64,000 nucleotides of DNA from JAEUMD01 sp044222395. GTDB lineage: Bacteria; Pseudomonadota; Alphaproteobacteria; Rhizobiales; Hyphomicrobiaceae. Position numbers and translations under genes: made by a program. Shown here piece after piece: positions 1 through 8,644 of the stretch. The stretch spans positions 12,895-76,894 of the forward strand of contig JBGANK010000010.1 in assembly GCA_044222395.1 (NCBI GenBank), written 5' to 3'. Every line of letters begins with the position of its first letter. Position 1 is the first letter of the stretch. The notes beneath the pieces were generated by a model, which saw only the letters and a program-made list of their open reading frames with translations, was not told the DNA's origin and ran no database searches.

Positions 1-695
1 GGCTGATCCTCCAGGTCGTATTCGTCAAGCACACCCAGCGGTTCGAAGCCGTTGGCCAGATGGAACGAGATCGTCTGGTCCTTCGCCTCGCGGGCCTGCA
101 CCGCCTTCACATAATCATGCGGATCGGGGAACTGGCGCCGTTTCTTGAAGTAGCCCGGCATGCGGCCGCCGAAGACGATGCCCTTCAAGCCCCACTCCTC
201 GCACAGGTTGCGCCGCGCCGTGTAGAGGCGCTGGCCGATGCGCAAGCGCCGGTAGGATGGATCGACCGCCACCTCCATGCCGTAGAGATAGTCGCCTTCC
301 GGGTTGTGGCGGGCGGCGAAACCGTTGCCGGTGATCTCGTCCCAGGTGTGCTGCTTCAGGGCTACGCCGCCGGAGATGATGAAGGTGGCGCAATGGCCGA
401 CGATGCGGCCGTCGTATTCAGCAACGAACTGGCCTTCGGGAAAGTTGTTGATCTGACCGCTAATCATGCGCTGCGTCAGTGACGGGTTGGGCGCATAGAC
501 GCGGCGACCGAGATCCGCGATCGACTGCACATCGGAGAGCCGCGCGCGACGGACGATGAGTTTCGCCTTGGCGACTGGTTTTCTAGCCGCCGTCTTGTCG
601 GAGGCTGCTGTTGTCGTGGACTTGGCCGAGGTGGTTCTGGCACTGTCCTGGCGCTTGCCCGCCGTCCGCTTGCGCTCGCTCTGGTCGACAGGCAT
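1..695 (-). CDS. GNAT acetyltransferase, N-terminal part of a probable GNAT/carbon-nitrogen hydrolase fusion (runs off window)
   Basis: The 231 visible codons start at an ATG (693-695) preceded by GGGAG, and the frame is open to the window edge. Residues 1-45 form a Lys/Ala/Thr-rich low-complexity tail. From about residue 46 there is a GNAT fold, with a beta-strand core ending in VAVDPSYRR and the acetyl-CoA loop RRLRIGQRLY (about 149-158), followed by GIVFGGRMPGY and HLANGFEPLGV. This arrangement (GNAT, then GGRMPGY) is known from bacterial proteins that fuse a GNAT domain to a nitrilase-type hydrolase. The hydrolase half would lie beyond the left edge, so the fusion is inferred. The gene is divergent from the acyltransferase gene at 898. 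The substrate is unknown. Confidence 0.85.
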   Translation of the reverse strand, partial: MPVDQSERKRTAGKRQDSARTTSAKSTTTAASDKTAARKPVAKAKLIVRRARLSDVQSIADLGRRVYAPNPSLTQRMISGQINNFPEGQFVAEYDGRIVGHCATFIISGGVALKQHTWDEITGNGFAARHNPEGDYLYGMEVAVDPSYRRLRIGQRLYTARRNLCEEWGLKGIVFGGRMPGYFKKRRQFPDPHDYVKAVQAREAKDQTISFHLANGFEPLGVLDEYDLEDQ

Positions 696-897
696 GAGGT
701 ATCTCCCATTCCAACATTATCTGGATGCCGCAGCTGGCCCGCAAACGGGAGCGGCACTCGTGCACCGATTATAGCGCACTGGCGAGGTCGGCGCCTGCAA
801 CCATAACTTCGACTTTGCTTTGTCAGGCATTGCCACGAACCGCAACTTCGAGACATATGCGACCCTGCCGGCGCAATTAGACAGAAGGGATGGCGAC

Positions 898-2058
898 GTG
901 CGGTTTCATTCGCACCAGTCGATAGGTGACATACGGCGCGAGGACTGGGAATCGCTCTTCCCCGGCCAGGCCGAGAACTGGGACTATTACCGCGCCATCG
1001 AAGGCGTGCCGCCCGAGGGATTCGCAGTCGCATATTTGTCGGTTGTCGACAACGGCGCCGTTGTAGCAGCTGCCCCCGTATTTCACACGCGGCATCATCT
1101 GCACGCCTCGCTGACGGGAGGCGTGAGGCGGCTGCTCGATCGCCTAGCAGAGAAATTTCCGCGCGCCATGAGTCTTGGCATCACCGGCTGGGGCTCGCCG
1201 CTGGTCGATCGCTGTCATATCGGTTTCCATCCTTCACTGCCGGCCGAAAGGCGGCGCGAAGCGTTTCAGCAACTCTATGAGGGACTGGAGGCTCAAGCCG
1301 CGGAAAAGCGCTCCGTGCTGCTCGTGGCCAAGGACGTCGATCAGGCGATGAGCGAGACAATCGACGATTGGATGCGCGACCGCGGCTTCGGCCGAATGCG
1401 CAGCCTGCCGAATGTGTACCTCGACCTACCTTTCGAGGATTGGAACGGATTCCTCGCGTCGCATTCGCGGCGCGTTTCCGGCTACCTCAAGCGCAAGGAG
1501 AAGCAGGCCGCAGGTCTCACGGTTAGCGGTGTCAATGCATTGGACGCCGCGACGGCAAACCGGATCTATGAACTCTATGAAGGCACGCGGCAGACCGCGG
1601 CCGGCGACTACGGCGGCTTCGAGGATCTGGACCCCGAAATCTTCGAAAAGACCGCCGCAGCGGCCCCCAAGGCCGATGTCAATTTCCTGGTGGCAACTTT
1701 CGAGGGCCGGATCGTCGGTGCGTTGATGTTCATTCGCGGATCGACGGAAACTGTGTGGACGTTCGTCGGTATGGAATATCCGATCGCGCGCGATCTGAAC
1801 ATTTACTTCGTGCTTTTGAACCATCTGATCCGCGACTGCATCGCCACGGGTCGACTCCGCCTCAGGATGGGCAATACCTCGTATGGGCCGAAGCTGCTCT
1901 ACGGAGGCAAGCTCGAAACGCACTGGGTCTATATCAAGCACCGCTCGAAGGCGATCAATCCGGCGTTCCGGCGTCTGGTGCCCAAGTTCGACTATGAATT
2001 GAACGACCCGGAGCTCAGGGCGTTGCGAGAGAACGAGAACAAGAGCGACACCGCATAG
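898..2058 (+). CDS. GNAT/FemAB-like acyltransferase family protein
   Basis: A protein of about 386 residues. Its C-terminal half has the pattern of the peptidoglycan-recognition/FemAB-like GNAT group: HSRRVSGYLKRKEK, then VNFLVATFEGRIVGALMFI, then MGNTSYGPKLLYGG near the C terminus. The same frame is open to a TTG at 820. The GTG at 898 is preferred because AAGGGA lies 7 bases upstream of it, whereas the TTG has no clear ribosome-binding site. It diverges from the GNAT gene at 1-695, and the 202-base spacer presumably holds both promoters. Family assignment is from sequence pattern. The substrate cannot be told, and a role in envelope acyl transfer is only a guess. Confidence 0.8.
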   Translation: MRFHSHQSIGDIRREDWESLFPGQAENWDYYRAIEGVPPEGFAVAYLSVVDNGAVVAAAPVFHTRHHLHASLTGGVRRLLDRLAEKFPRAMSLGITGWGSPLVDRCHIGFHPSLPAERRREAFQQLYEGLEAQAAEKRSVLLVAKDVDQAMSETIDDWMRDRGFGRMRSLPNVYLDLPFEDWNGFLASHSRRVSGYLKRKEKQAAGLTVSGVNALDAATANRIYELYEGTRQTAAGDYGGFEDLDPEIFEKTAAAAPKADVNFLVATFEGRIVGALMFIRGSTETVWTFVGMEYPIARDLNIYFVLLNHLIRDCIATGRLRLRMGNTSYGPKLLYGGKLETHWVYIKHRSKAINPAFRRLVPKFDYELNDPELRALRENENKSDTA

Positions 2059-2315
2059 CAATTCCCGAACTTTTCCCCATAGCTGCCCGGCTCGGCAGGA
2101 GATCGTCCGAGGCGCGGGATCCCGGTTGTTCAAGACTTTGATCCTGGATCAACCCCAGGCCAATTTTGCTCGTCATATCATTGAACTAAGCGACGGGCCG
2201 AGGCTCGCGTTGGGCCCCATGCCTTCAACCCATGACTACAGTGCATATGTGAGCTGGCGTGTCCCGATTGCTGCCCGGCGGCGAAGGGGATACCAAGACC
2301 CAAAAGCCCGGCAGG

Positions 2316-5300
2316 ATGACCATGAGCAAGAGCCCGAAATCGAAGAGTGCGGCGCCAGCCTCCGACCTGATGAAGACCATTCATGTGCGCGGGGCGCGCG
2401 AGCACAATCTAAAGAACGTCGATCTGGAAATCCCGCGCGACGCGCTCGTCGTCTTCACCGGGCTGTCGGGCTCGGGCAAATCCTCGCTGGCGTTCGACAC
2501 GATCTATGCCGAGGGCCAGCGCCGCTATGTCGAGAGCCTTTCGGCGTACGCTCGCCAGTTCCTGGAGATGATGCAGAAGCCCGACGTCGACCACATCGAC
2601 GGGCTTTCCCCCGCAATTTCCATCGAGCAGAAGACGACGTCGAAGAACCCGCGTTCGACGGTTGGCACCGTCACCGAGATCTACGACTACCTGCGCTTGC
2701 TGTTCGCGCGCGTGGGCGTGCCATATTCGCCCGCCACCGGATTGCCGATCGAAAGCCAGACGGTTTCGCAAATGGTGGACCGCGTTCTGGAAGTGCCGGA
2801 AGGCACGCGGCTCTACCTGCTTGCGCCGATTGCGCGCGGACGCAAGGGCGAGTTCAGGAAGGATCTGGTCGAGTTGCAGAAGCGCGGCTTCCAGCGTGTC
2901 AAGATCGACGGTGAATTCTACGAGATCGCGGACGCGCCCAAGCTCGACAAGAAGTTCAAGCACGACATCGATGTCGTCATTGACCGCGTGGTGGTGAAGA
3001 AGGACATCGCCTCGCGCCTTGCCGACAGCTTCGAGACCGCGCTCAATCTCTCGGACGGCCTTGCCTACGCCGAATTCGCCGACAAGCCGCTGCCCAAATC
3101 AGACACGGAAGGCGCCAACAAGTCGAAAAACGACACGCACGAACGCATCACGTTCTCGGCGCGCTTCGCCTGTCCGGTCTCCGGCTTCACCATCGACGAG
3201 GTCGAGCCGCGGCTTTTCTCGTTCAACGCACCAGCCGGCGCCTGCCCGACCTGCGACGGACTCGGCACCGAACTGCAATTCGAGCCCGACCTCGTCGTGC
3301 CGGACGGCTCGCTGTCGCTGAGAGACGGCGCCGTTTATCCGTGGGCCAAGACGGGCGCCACTTCGCCCTACTACGAGCAGACGCTGGAAAGCCTCGCAAA
3401 GCACTACAAGGTGAAGATGGACACGGCCTGGGAGCGGCTGCCCAAGCATGTGCAGCTCGCCATCCTCTACGGCTCCGGTGACGAGGAGATCAAGTTCACC
3501 TACTTCGACGGGGTGCGCGACTATCACACCGTCAAGTCGTTCGAGGGCGTCATCGGCAACATCGAGCGGCGTTGGCGCGAGACGGATTCGGACTGGGTGC
3601 GCGATGAGCTGTCGCGCTACCAGGGTTCGCGGCCGTGCGAAACGTGCAACGGCTATCGCCTGAAGCCGCAAGCGCTCGCGGTGAAGGTTGGGGGGAAGCA
3701 CATCGGCGAAGTCACCGACATGTCGATCCGCGCGGCGAACGTGTGGTTCGCGGAGCTGCCGAAGACCTTCACCAAGCAGCAGAGCGAGATTGCCACACGC
3801 ATTCTCAAGGAGATCACCGAGCGGCTGCGTTTCCTGAATGACGTGGGCCTCGAATATCTGACGCTGTCGCGCTCGTCGGGCACGCTCTCGGGCGGGGAAT
3901 CGCAACGCATCCGGCTCGCCTCGCAGATCGGCTCTGGCCTTACCGGTGTGCTCTACGTGCTGGACGAACCCTCGATCGGGTTGCATCAGCGCGACAACGA
4001 CCGCCTGCTGGCGACGCTGCAGCACCTGCGCGACCTCGGCAACACCGTCATCGTCGTCGAGCACGACGAGGATGCGGTTCTCAAGGCAGATCACGTCGTC
4101 GACATCGGGCCGGGTGCCGGAGTGCACGGCGGCGAGATCGTTGCGCAAGGTACGCCCGAGGACATCATGGCCAATGCGGACAGCCTCACCGGGCAGTATC
4201 TCTCCGGTGCGCGGCAGATTCCGCTGCCGAAGAACCGACGTCCGCCGCATGCGGGCAAGGCGCTCACGGTGATCGGTGCGCGCGGCAACAACCTGAAGAA
4301 CGTCACGGCAGAAATACCGCTCGGCCTCCTTACCTGCATCACCGGCGTCTCGGGTGGCGGCAAGTCGACGCTGCTGATCGACACGCTCTACAAGTCCGTC
4401 GCGCGGCGCTTGAACAACGCGCGCGAGCATCCCGCCGAGCACGACAAGATCGTTGGGTTGGAGCATCTCGACAAGGTGATCGATATCGACCAGTCACCGA
4501 TCGGGCGCACGCCGCGCTCCAACCCTGCCACCTACACGGGTGCTTTCACGCCGATCCGCGAGTGGTTCGCGGGGCTGCCGGAGGCGAAGACGCGCGGCTA
4601 TCAGCCGGGCCGCTTCTCCTTCAACGTCAAGGGCGGGCGCTGCGAGGCCTGCCAAGGCGACGGCGTCATCAAGATCGAGATGCACTTCCTGCCGGACGTC
4701 TACGTCACTTGCGATGTGTGCAAGGGCAAGCGCTACAACCGCGAGACGCTGGAGGTGCGCTTCCGCGACAAGTCGATCGCGGACGTGCTCGACATGACGG
4801 TCGAGGAAGGGGCGGAGTTCTTCAAGGCGGTGCCGTCGATCCGCGACAAGATGGAGACGCTGGCGCGCGTCGGCCTCGGCTACATCCACATCGGCCAGCA
4901 GGCGACGACGCTGTCGGGCGGCGAGGCGCAGCGCATCAAGCTGGCCAAGGAGCTGTCACGGCGCGCAACCGGGCGCACGCTCTACATTCTCGACGAGCCG
5001 ACGACGGGGCTGCACTTCCACGACGTTGCGAAACTCTTGGAGGTTCTGCACGAGCTTGCGGATGCCGGCAACACGGTTGTGGTCATCGAGCACAATCTGG
5101 AGGTGATCAAGACGGCCGACTGGATCATCGACTTGGGCCCCGAAGGCGGCGATGGCGGCGGCGAGATCGTGGTTGCGGGCACGCCGGAGGATGTCGCGGC
5201 GTGCAAAGGCAGCTATACCGGCCGCTACCTCAAGGAGCTGCTCGGGCGGCGTGCGAAGGGGGCGGGCGCAGCGAAGCCTGCGGGCGCGAGTGCTGCCAAG

Positions 5301-5351
5301 GGTGGGAAGGCAAAGGGCGGGCGCGGGGGCAAGCGGCAGGCGGCGGAGTGA
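2316..5351 (+). CDS. uvrA: excinuclease ABC subunit UvrA
   Basis: DNA-damage sensor ATPase of nucleotide excision repair that loads UvrB, about 1011 residues. It has two ABC modules: Walker A GLSGSGKS near residue 50 and GVSGGGKS near 690, and signatures LSGGESQRIRLA and LSGGEAQRIKLA. The zinc module CPTCDG / CETCNG lies in the first half, and CEACQG...CDVCKG marks the second-half zinc finger. The N terminus MKTIHVRGAREHNLKNV matches the usual UvrA start at internal Met 19. Upstream ATGs at 2316 and 2322 are both possible, and the frame is open to a GTG at 2259. The last 35 residues are a Gly/Lys/Ala-rich tail beyond the normal end. No GTTC-N7-GTTC operator was found in the 257 bases upstream. 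Confidence 0.98.
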   Translation: MTMSKSPKSKSAAPASDLMKTIHVRGAREHNLKNVDLEIPRDALVVFTGLSGSGKSSLAFDTIYAEGQRRYVESLSAYARQFLEMMQKPDVDHIDGLSPAISIEQKTTSKNPRSTVGTVTEIYDYLRLLFARVGVPYSPATGLPIESQTVSQMVDRVLEVPEGTRLYLLAPIARGRKGEFRKDLVELQKRGFQRVKIDGEFYEIADAPKLDKKFKHDIDVVIDRVVVKKDIASRLADSFETALNLSDGLAYAEFADKPLPKSDTEGANKSKNDTHERITFSARFACPVSGFTIDEVEPRLFSFNAPAGACPTCDGLGTELQFEPDLVVPDGSLSLRDGAVYPWAKTGATSPYYEQTLESLAKHYKVKMDTAWERLPKHVQLAILYGSGDEEIKFTYFDGVRDYHTVKSFEGVIGNIERRWRETDSDWVRDELSRYQGSRPCETCNGYRLKPQALAVKVGGKHIGEVTDMSIRAANVWFAELPKTFTKQQSEIATRILKEITERLRFLNDVGLEYLTLSRSSGTLSGGESQRIRLASQIGSGLTGVLYVLDEPSIGLHQRDNDRLLATLQHLRDLGNTVIVVEHDEDAVLKADHVVDIGPGAGVHGGEIVAQGTPEDIMANADSLTGQYLSGARQIPLPKNRRPPHAGKALTVIGARGNNLKNVTAEIPLGLLTCITGVSGGGKSTLLIDTLYKSVARRLNNAREHPAEHDKIVGLEHLDKVIDIDQSPIGRTPRSNPATYTGAFTPIREWFAGLPEAKTRGYQPGRFSFNVKGGRCEACQGDGVIKIEMHFLPDVYVTCDVCKGKRYNRETLEVRFRDKSIADVLDMTVEEGAEFFKAVPSIRDKMETLARVGLGYIHIGQQATTLSGGEAQRIKLAKELSRRATGRTLYILDEPTTGLHFHDVAKLLEVLHELADAGNTVVVIEHNLEVIKTADWIIDLGPEGGDGGGEIVVAGTPEDVAACKGSYTGRYLKELLGRRAKGAGAAKPAGASAAKGGKAKGGRGGKRQAAE

Positions 5352-5410
5352 ATTCCGCTAGCGGTCTAGCGGTGAGGATTGGGTTGAGGGCTACACATCG
5401 CAACGCAAGA

Positions 5411-5456
5411 GGCCGCCCCTCACCCCGACCCGCTCCCCGCAAGCAGGGCGATGAGG
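5411..5456. repeat. REP-like C-rich palindromic repeat, partial
   Basis: The intergenic sequence downstream of uvrA reads CCCCTCACCCCGACCCGCT, then CCCCGCAAGCAGGGCGATGAGG. This is the C-rich arm, short loop and G-rich arm layout of the widespread CCTCACCCC...GGGG repeats. A second partial unit (CTCCCCTCACCCCAACGG) follows at about 5468-5485. A related element lies inside dnaE at 37163-37217. Confidence 0.5.
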
Positions 5457-5475
5457 ATTGTGGTTAGCACTCCCC

Positions 5476-5862
5476 TCACCCCAACGGCACGATGCCGATG
5501 GCGCGGCAGCAGGCGGGCCAGGAACCGAGCAGTTGCAGGGCAAAACCGGTGGCGACAAAGAGCAGTGCCGCAGCCACGGCACGTGTACGCAATCCGCCAT
5601 AGCTCGAACGTGTTTCGGCTACGCGTGTGTCGGTCATGCGCCGCTGCATATCGCGCGACATCTCGTAATGGCGCTGCATGGTCGGGTCAGGCGTGCGCAG
5701 GCGCTGCATCTGCTCTATCGAGGCCTCGCTTTGGGCCTGCCTGGACGTGATGGCGCGTTCGGCAGCATCCTGACGCTGGGCGGCGAACCACTCCCAGGCC
5801 AGCAGCAGCACGCCCATGAACTCCAGGATCAATCCGAATACCTGCAGCCATGCCTGGCTCAT
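5476..5862 (-). CDS. small two-helix membrane protein, unknown function
   Basis: A protein of about 128 residues. The ATG at 5862 is preceded by GGAGGGGGCCGC, a good ribosome-binding site, while the open frame continues to 5892 without one. Residues 3-22 (AWLQVFGLILEFMGVLLLAW) form one membrane helix. A basic/acidic soluble stretch rich in Gln, Arg and Met follows (about 25-85), then a second helix (AVAAALLFVATGFALQLLG). The layout suggests a small inner-membrane protein with a cytoplasmic or periplasmic helical loop. I do not recognise the family. It stands alone and converges on uvrA. Confidence 0.65.
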   Translation of the reverse strand: MSQAWLQVFGLILEFMGVLLLAWEWFAAQRQDAAERAITSRQAQSEASIEQMQRLRTPDPTMQRHYEMSRDMQRRMTDTRVAETRSSYGGLRTRAVAAALLFVATGFALQLLGSWPACCRAIGIVPLG

Positions 5863-5898
5863 GCGGCCCCCTCCCCAATATTTGCAACCCATGATCTC

Positions 5899-6001
5899 AG
5901 AGCGCGTTCACTTGAGATGGAATCGCGAACGCGCTCTAACTCGTTTTTTTGAGCATGTTTTTCACGGCTCGACCGCTCACACTTCAGCTAAACATGCTCT
6001 A
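5899..6001. repeat. two-hairpin intergenic repeat, copy 1
   Basis: Two perfect inverted repeats lie side by side. AGAGCGCGTTC at 5899-5909 pairs with GAACGCGCTCT at 5927-5937. GAGCATGTTT at 5951-5960 pairs with AAACATGCTC at 5990-5999. A nearly identical 101-base copy lies at 33940-34040, and a degenerate relative of the second half at 45826-45883. All are intergenic or reach only a stop codon. The function is unknown. Confidence 0.85.
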
Positions 6002-6129
6002 ATGCGCAGGAAACTGAGAGACGATTTGGTCAGCACTGCGGCAAGTGGGTCGTATTCGACGTGCGGTTCGCAGACTTTTCCGGATATGGTGTCGTGCACC
6101 TCATGGGCATGTCACGCAGAGAGCGCAAG

Positions 6130-6621
6130 ATGACCTCCTCCAGTCCGATGGCTTCTCAGGCCGCATCAGAATCCGCATCGGGCCCGCTCTATTTCGAGGA
6201 CTTCCATGTCGGCCAGAAATTCGTGAGCCGGACGCTCACGATCACGGCCGAGGAGATCAAGGCCTATGCCGCGAATTTCGATCCGCAGCCCTTTCATCTC
6301 GATGAGGACGCGGCGAAGTCGACGTTCTTCGGCGGGCTGGCGGCGAGCGGCTGGCATACGGCGGCGTTGACGATGCGGCTCGTCGTGGAGCTGCTGCCGG
6401 TTGCGGGAGGACTGGTCGGTGCGGGCGGAGAGTTGTTATGGCCGCGACCGACGCGGCCCGGCGACACGTTGCAAGTCGAGGTCGAAATCCTGGAACTGAC
6501 GCCGTCGCGCTCGCGTCCCGACCGCGGCAGCGCCATCATGCGCAATACCACACGCAATCAGAACGGCGAGGTGCTGCAGACCTTCACCGTCAAGGTTCCC
6601 CTGCCGCGGCGGGCGGTCTAG
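6130..6621 (+). CDS. MaoC-like hot-dog dehydratase
   Basis: A single hot-dog domain protein of about 163 residues, of the MaoC / (R)-specific enoyl-CoA hydratase family. The family motif is visible as YAANFDPQPFHLDEDAA with FGGLAASGWHT about 20 residues on. The Asp and His of FDPQPFH correspond to the hydratase dyad of this family. The start is chosen as the ATG at 6130 (MTSSSPMAS); the frame is open to 6061 but the extra residues look unlike the family. Its likely reaction is reversible hydration of a 2-enoyl-CoA, but the substrate cannot be told. It is followed by a DUF2905 gene on the same strand 39 bases downstream. Confidence 0.85.
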   Translation: MTSSSPMASQAASESASGPLYFEDFHVGQKFVSRTLTITAEEIKAYAANFDPQPFHLDEDAAKSTFFGGLAASGWHTAALTMRLVVELLPVAGGLVGAGGELLWPRPTRPGDTLQVEVEILELTPSRSRPDRGSAIMRNTTRNQNGEVLQTFTVKVPLPRRAV

Positions 6622-6660
6622 ACTATCGGCGTGGCGGGCAACGTGGCGCAGGAGCATCTC

Positions 6661-6894
6661 ATGCCAGACTTGGTCATCTTGTTCATCGGAATCATGCTGG
6701 CTTTGATGCTGATCGGCTGGATCGCCGACCAGCGCGCGGCCAAAGGCGATGTGAACGTCACGCCGGGGCTGAAGCTTTTGCCGGGCGACATCGAGTACAC
6801 GAGCCCGTCCGGCAATGTGAAGGTGTACTTTCCGGTCGTCACGTCGATCGTGGCGTCGATCGTGTTGAGCCTGCTGCTCAGCTGGCTGCGCTGA
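6661..6894 (+). CDS. DUF2905-type small membrane protein
   Basis: A 77-residue protein with two membrane helices (LVILFIGIMLALMLIGWI and PVVTSIVASIVLSLLLSWL). The core LPGDIEY...VKVYFPVVTS is the LPGDI(x)n-FYFP signature of DUF2905 proteins. The ATG at 6661 has AGGAG six bases upstream; the frame also opens at a GTG at 6631. The family has no established function. The gene sits between the MaoC gene and a gene of unknown function, probably co-transcribed (27 bases to the next ATG). Confidence 0.75.
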   Translation: MPDLVILFIGIMLALMLIGWIADQRAAKGDVNVTPGLKLLPGDIEYTSPSGNVKVYFPVVTSIVASIVLSLLLSWLR

Positions 6895-6920
6895 GCATCA
6901 TTGAAGGAGATCAGATCCAT

Positions 6921-7310
6921 ATGGCGTTGCGGTTCGAAGCGGGACAAGTGTGGCGCGTGTTGGGGCGGCCGCAGGATGGAGATGTACACGCGGCAGTGCT
7001 TGCGGTGCGCGACGACCAGGAACTCGGACAGATCTGCTCGATCGCCATGACCGGCGTGCACATCCGCAATGGCTTCATGGAGGGCGGCGTGCAGACGCAG
7101 CTGCCGCACGCGCCGGTGACGGCCGCGGTATTGCGGGAAGCCGTCACCGAGCTTGTGGAGAGCGACGGGCCGACCGCCGAGGATGACGGGTTCGCAGAGG
7201 CCTACCAGGAGTGGCTGGTGCCATTCGAAGCCGGCGAGGCAGGCGTCTTCACCATCGGGCTCAGTGAAATCCTCGACCTCATCGAACAGGCGACTTCCGC
7301 ACACGGGTAG
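6921..7310 (+). CDS. conserved-looking hypothetical protein
   Basis: A soluble, acidic protein of 129 residues with no signal peptide and no membrane helix. The ATG at 6921 follows GAAGGAGA 11 bases upstream. The N-terminal half has short alternating strands (FEAGQVWRVLGRP, AAVLAVRDDQELGQICSIAMTGVHI). The C-terminal half is helical and ends GVFTIGLSEILDLIEQ. I do not recognise the family. It is the third gene of a tight same-strand group (MaoC, DUF2905, this gene). The longer open frame reaching back to 6438 is a shadow of the MaoC gene. Confidence 0.7.
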   Translation: MALRFEAGQVWRVLGRPQDGDVHAAVLAVRDDQELGQICSIAMTGVHIRNGFMEGGVQTQLPHAPVTAAVLREAVTELVESDGPTAEDDGFAEAYQEWLVPFEAGEAGVFTIGLSEILDLIEQATSAHG

Positions 7311-7353
7311 CCGCGCAATCAAGGGGCCTGCCCAGACCGGCCCACATCGTGTT

Positions 7354-7908
7354 TCAGCTTTTCGGCCGGGCTTCGACGAGAGCCTTCAGGTTGGCAAGGC
7401 CCAGCTCGTAATCCGATCCGATCATCTGATCCATATCGAGGCCCATCAGCACGCCGAACGCGCGCGCGATGAAACCCATCTCACCCGCCGTGCTCCATGT
7501 AACCTGCGTCGCGTTTCCATCGGGCTTGAGGTCCAGCGCGACTTCGTTGGAAGCTGTGAATGGACGGGTGAAGGTGAGCGCGATCTTGACGCGCTGGTTT
7601 GGAATGGCGTCGACGATGATCATGCCACCCTCGCCGACCTCGGCGTTACCCGACCACTCGAACGTCGCTCCTTTGCCGCTCTCCGGGCCGGAGTAGGCGA
7701 ACTTTGCATCGGGGTCTTTGCGGGCCCAGGGCGACCAGATCTGCCATTTCCTGAAATCGTTGACGTGCGGGAAGATCGCCTGAGGCGGAGCGACGATCGT
7801 TGTCGTGCGGAAGACAGAATAGTTCGCGGGAAGGCGAGCCACATAACCTGCAAAGCCCACGAGAGCGGCTAAGACAACGGCAGCAAAGACGGCGATATAG
7901 CGGATCAT
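7354..7908 (-). CDS. SRPBCC (START-like) family protein with N-terminal membrane anchor
   Basis: A 184-residue protein. The ATG at 7908 is preceded by GGGGGAATATTG, and upstream in-frame codons to 7992 lack a site. Residues 3-22 (RYIAVFAAVVLAALVGFAGY) form an anchor or signal. The rest matches the polyketide-cyclase/SRPBCC pattern: TTTIVAPPQAIFPHVNDFRKWQIWSPWARKDP near the start, GNAEVGEGGMIIVDAIPNQRV in the middle, and a C-terminal amphipathic helix. The domain forms a hydrophobic cavity, and the ligand is unknown. It is convergent with the gene ending at 7310. Confidence 0.85.
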   Translation of the reverse strand: MIRYIAVFAAVVLAALVGFAGYVARLPANYSVFRTTTIVAPPQAIFPHVNDFRKWQIWSPWARKDPDAKFAYSGPESGKGATFEWSGNAEVGEGGMIIVDAIPNQRVKIALTFTRPFTASNEVALDLKPDGNATQVTWSTAGEMGFIARAFGVLMGLDMDQMIGSDYELGLANLKALVEARPKS

Positions 7909-8118
7909 CAATATTCCCCCGAAATCGAAAAGACGGTCGTGATCTGAACAATGCTCTAGGTGCCGAACATGGCACCTTTCCGGCTCGACCACGCGACATG
8001 AACGCTGGCTAACAGCTGCCCTCAGTCAGCGTTCAGCCGCTGGCCGCTAGTGTCTCAATCAAGTGAACGGCTCTGGGCTACGCATCGTGGCCACGGGCCA
8101 AGCTCATGGAGAGACTAA

Positions 8119-8205
8119 ATGGCCGAGTTCTTCCGTTCAGGCGCCATTGTCCTGATGGGCACGATCGTGATTGGCGCAGGTGTGTTCGTGATGTTCTTCA
8201 GCTGA
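8119..8205 (+). CDS. 28-residue single-helix membrane microprotein (candidate)
   Basis: The ATG at 8119 follows GGAGA with six bases of spacing, and the frame ends at a TGA at 8203-8205. The peptide begins MAEFFRSG and continues with a hydrophobic stretch (AIVLMGTIVIGAGVFVMFF) long enough for one membrane helix. Support is the ribosome-binding site plus the composition. There is no family match I can name. It lies just left of the assembly gap, so its surroundings are partly unknown. Confidence 0.5.
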   Translation: MAEFFRSGAIVLMGTIVIGAGVFVMFFS

Positions 8206-8644
8206 GCACTCCGTCACTCGATCGACCCAATAAGTCCCCCCGCTCGCGCGCACCCCCCTTGTCGATGCCCCGCGGCCGCGCGGCCCGGCGGCGCGGGGGG
8301 GGGGGGGGGCGGCGGGGCCCGGGGGGGCGGGGCGGGGNNNNNNNNNNCCCCAACCGAAATTCGACAGCGACCTGCGTCTTTTGCGAGCCGCTCTTAAGAA
8401 GCCGCAATGAAACCGGGGAAAATCGAGAGACGGAGCATATGCTCGATACGGGAATTGCCTCGCCGTTTTGTGGGAGACTTCAAATTCGCATTTGCGAGGT
8501 TTGCCTGCGGATCGGCGCCCAGCGTTCGCATGAACTCCAACTGAATGCGACGTTCAAAGGCAGTTCAGAGCGGGTTGCATATGGTCTTCTCAACCTTTCC
8601 GACGCGGCATCCCCCAATGACGAGCAATGACGGAGGAATTCCAC
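8206..8644. other. 439-base stretch without a confident gene; contains a 10-N assembly gap in G-rich low complexity
   Basis: Positions 8338-8347 are N. The flank from about 8290 to 8337 is almost pure G, with runs of up to 16. Ten Ns usually mark a scaffold join of unknown size, so order and distance across it are not secure. To the right, a 63-codon frame at 8439-8630 (ATG with GGAG upstream) is open but has no recognisable features. Nothing else is supported. Confidence 0.8.

Noticed and set aside
2059..2315. SOS box upstream of uvrA
   Set aside because: GTTC at about 2128 is followed after seven bases by TGAT, not GTTC; no other pair fits the spacing.
3099..4466. 455-codon open frame on the minus strand inside uvrA
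   Set aside because: Antisense shadow of a high-GC gene. The translation is Arg/Leu/His-rich with no family pattern, and uvrA is certain.
6438..7310. 290-codon plus-strand frame joining the MaoC and 6921 regions
   Set aside because: Only the last 129 codons (from the ATG at 6921, with a ribosome-binding site) look like protein. The front half overlaps MaoC and DUF2905 out of frame.
8439..8630. 63-codon plus-strand frame with GGAG before its ATG
   Set aside because: No recognisable pattern, lies beside an assembly gap, and overlaps the leader of the 8645 gene. Left uncalled.
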